Shown: positions 31,530 to 32,782 of the stretch, in pieces
Numbering within the stretch: the stretch's first letter is position 1
Layout: each line of letters starts with the position of its first letter
Origin: JAXDBV01 sp034678415
Lineage (GTDB): Bacteria > Bacteroidota > Bacteroidia > Bacteroidales > VadinHA17
Direction of reading: 5' to 3'
NCBI GenBank assembly: GCA_034678415.1
Contig: JAXDBV010000113.1
Coordinates: forward strand, 1 to 32,782
DNA: 32,782 nt
Position numbers and translations under genes: made by a program
Notes under the pieces: generated by a model
Database searches by the model: none
Told to the model about the DNA's origin: nothing
Seen by the model: the letters and a program-made list of their open reading frames with translations, nothing else

Positions 31530-31974
31530 TTGCGACTGTATTTTTATACTAAGATAAGAAATCCGCGGTATTTTCCGGTAATGGTTATCATTTAATTGAT
31601 TTACAAAATGTTATCAATCTGTTTTTGTTTGAAACAGGCGGGTTAAGTCATCCTTCTGCAGGCCTTCCCGCTCCTATCCCTCATGATTTCACTGATTTAT
31701 CGGGTTGTTTTGGAATGTGTATTTCCCCGCTGTGCATGAACAACACATATCTCCTGTATAAAATTTATGTAATTAATTCAATAATTTATTACGTAATTAT
31801 TCTTCACAGAAATAAAGGTGAATATGTATACTTTATAAATAATACTCGGGATAGTTTGAAAACATATTATTCTGCCGGGGATTAGAAACCATGAAATTTC
31901 ACTGTTGTCAGTACGAAAGCTGACAGCACTGTTGAACAAAAATACCGGCTGGCTGTTCATTTGGATAGTTTATT
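31530..31974. other. AT-rich intergenic region with partial palindromes
   Basis: 445 nt between the divergent nucleotidyltransferase and lipocalin genes. Short ORFs on both strands (31625-31885 plus, 31778-31960 minus) show no domain. ATTACGTAAT (31788-31797) is a perfect 10-bp palindrome, and TTATGTAATTAAT (31765-31777) repeats a 13-mer of the 11761-11790 palindrome. It probably holds promoters for both genes, though I see no convincing -33/-7 pair. Confidence 0.45.
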
Positions 31975-32508
31975 ATGAGACATCAAACAAGCCTATTGGG
32001 GATGACCGCTTTTTTAACGTTGATGGCATTATTTCTAATCCTTCGTCCTGCTGTATCACAGAGAGTATTTGTCGCGAATTTCGATCTGAGCCGTTACCTG
32101 GGCACCTGGTATGAAATCGCCCGTTTCCCTCACTCCTTCGAGAAAGGGTTGGTGGGTGTCACTGCGACCTATTCCCTGCGCAATGACGGAAAGATCAGGG
32201 TTGAGAATGCCGGATTCAGAGGGTCGCTTGACGGGCCGCTAAGTGTTGCCACCGGGAAGGCAAAGCCGGCAGGCAGTTCCGGCAGCGGGCACCTGAAAGT
32301 ATCCTTCTACCTTTTCTTTTATGCCGACTACTTCATCATGGATATTGATCCCGGCTATCAATGGGCACTCATCGGCAGCCGGTCAGACAAGTACCTGTGG
32401 ATCCTTTCGCGTACTCCGATCATGGACGAGGGCACCTACCTCCGAGTACTTGACAAAGCCCGCAGCCTCGGGTACGACCTGTCGCGACTCTATAAGGTAC
32501 CGCAGTAG
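31975..32508 (+). CDS. blc: Blc-type bacterial lipocalin
   Basis: A 177-aa lipocalin. The first structurally conserved region is 'FDLSRYLGTWYEIARFPHSFEKGL' region (about 36-59) with the G-x-W core; then 'VTATYSLRNDGKIRVENAGFRG' (about 62-83), 'GKAKPAGSSGSGHLKVSFYLFFYADYFIMDIDPGYQWALIG' region and 'YLWILSRTP' (about 141), the third region, with a C-terminal helix 'LRVLDKARSLGYDLSRL'. This is the Blc/apolipoprotein-D-like subgroup, which binds fatty acids or lysophospholipids. The N-terminus has a signal peptide-like stretch ending 'PAVSQ' without a lipobox Cys, so it is probably soluble in the periplasm rather than outer-membrane-anchored as in E. coli. It is convergent with the ABC-2 permease fragment (5-nt gap). 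Confidence 0.92.
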   Translation: MRHQTSLLGMTAFLTLMALFLILRPAVSQRVFVANFDLSRYLGTWYEIARFPHSFEKGLVGVTATYSLRNDGKIRVENAGFRGSLDGPLSVATGKAKPAGSSGSGHLKVSFYLFFYADYFIMDIDPGYQWALIGSRSDKYLWILSRTPIMDEGTYLRVLDKARSLGYDLSRLYKVPQ

Positions 32509-32513
32509 ACACC

Positions 32514-32782
32514 TCAGACTCTTTTACGGTATGCCCTGATGGCGAACGTGATAAAGGCAACAGCCAGGATCGACAGTGCACCCATATCATGAGCTATATC
32601 AGTAAACCCAGATCCTTTCAGCATCACCATACGATTAATCCGCATCAGGTAAGCTACCGGATTCACATAATTGAACTGTTGTGCCCACTGCGGCATGCTC
32701 TCGGTAGGTGTGAATATTCCACTCATCAGGACGAAGACCATCACAAAGAAAAAGGCAATAAAAAGAAACTGCTGCTGTGATG
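32514..32782 (-). CDS. ABC-2 type permease, C-terminal part (runs off the window)
   Basis: Open to the right edge; the visible 89 codons are the C-terminus of an ABC-2 family permease. It reads 'FLFIAFFFVMVFVLMSGIFTPTESMPQWAQQFNYVNPVAYLM', the conserved 'L-x-S-G-x-[FI]-x-P-x-x-x-M-P-x-W-x-Q' signature of the YhhJ/YbhR-type exporters, then a final membrane helix and basic end 'AIRAYRKRV'. An internal ATG at 32744 is not the true start because the signature continues upstream of it. The substrate and partner ATPase are outside the window. Confidence 0.88.
   Translation of the reverse strand, partial: SQQQFLFIAFFFVMVFVLMSGIFTPTESMPQWAQQFNYVNPVAYLMRINRMVMLKGSGFTDIAHDMGALSILAVAFITFAIRAYRKRV

Noticed and set aside
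31625..31885. Plus-strand ORF of 86 codons upstream of the lipocalin
   Set aside because: Non-ATG start, AT-rich low-complexity translation and no motif; treated as intergenic.
1..32782. CRISPR array, tRNA/rRNA, integrase, transposase or phage genes
   Set aside because: No regularly spaced direct repeats, cloverleaf-like sequences or recombinase motifs seen on either strand.

Overview
The window looks like a chromosomal segment of a Bacteroidota (Bacteroidales-like) bacterium, probably an uncultured environmental lineage. Supporting features are DUF4468, DUF116, FtsX-type permeases beginning 'MLRHYLLTGIRNLL', a Bacteroidetes-type 59-aa winged-helix protein, several '-7' boxes of the form TAnnTTTG (one with TTG exactly 19 nt upstream), and weak or absent Shine-Dalgarno sequences. 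I see no rRNA, tRNA, CRISPR array, integrase, transposase or phage gene. The content is mostly membrane, envelope and housekeeping-accessory genes in short operons, with two decayed genes.

Layout. 152-961: DUF116 protein with a TTG start. 1081-4856 (minus): a likely operon of an unknown 189-aa protein, a LolD/MacB-type ATPase, a broken DUF3800 gene, the matching permease and a secreted DUF4468 protein. 4953-6053: Memo-family lipoprotein. 6179-6358: small winged-helix protein. 6417-9453 (minus): M28 peptidase lipoprotein followed by a YihY/BrkB membrane protein with a C-terminal winged helix. 9549-11351: ComB-like phosphatase coupled to a D-threonine-aldolase/D-serine-dehydratase-like PLP enzyme. 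11352-11887: gene-free, with a hairpin and a perfect 30-bp palindrome. 11888-14970: divergent peptide deformylase, TlpA-like thioredoxin and LTA-synthase-like phosphotransferase. 15201-16169: COG1313 radical SAM protein. 16259-17612: an almost complete GH47 alpha-mannosidase broken by one frameshift and two stops. 17726-20158 (minus): 810-aa FtsX-type permease. 20502-23776: a membrane protein with two DUF1538 repeats, translationally coupled to a protein with three PII-like modules. 23801-24517 (minus): MBL hydrolase. 24744-26674: hflK-hflC. 27209-27736: flavin reductase. 28416-29699: secreted SRPBCC protein and DedA protein. 29820-31529 (minus): GAF-like/nucleotidyltransferase protein tightly coupled to a metallophosphoesterase. 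31975-32508: Blc-type lipocalin. 32514 to the right edge (minus): C-terminus of an ABC-2 permease.

The strongest candidate for an underdescribed system is the DUF1538 x2 / PII-like x3 pair (20502-23776). The stop of the transporter-like gene overlaps the start of the PII-like gene in ATGA, and the fused PII-like modules are a plausible cytosolic sensor-gate for the membrane protein. Next come the bacterial GH47 pseudogene, the nucleotidyltransferase-phosphoesterase pair and the ComB/D-amino-acid lyase pair. All functional statements come from motif recognition by eye; no database search was run.
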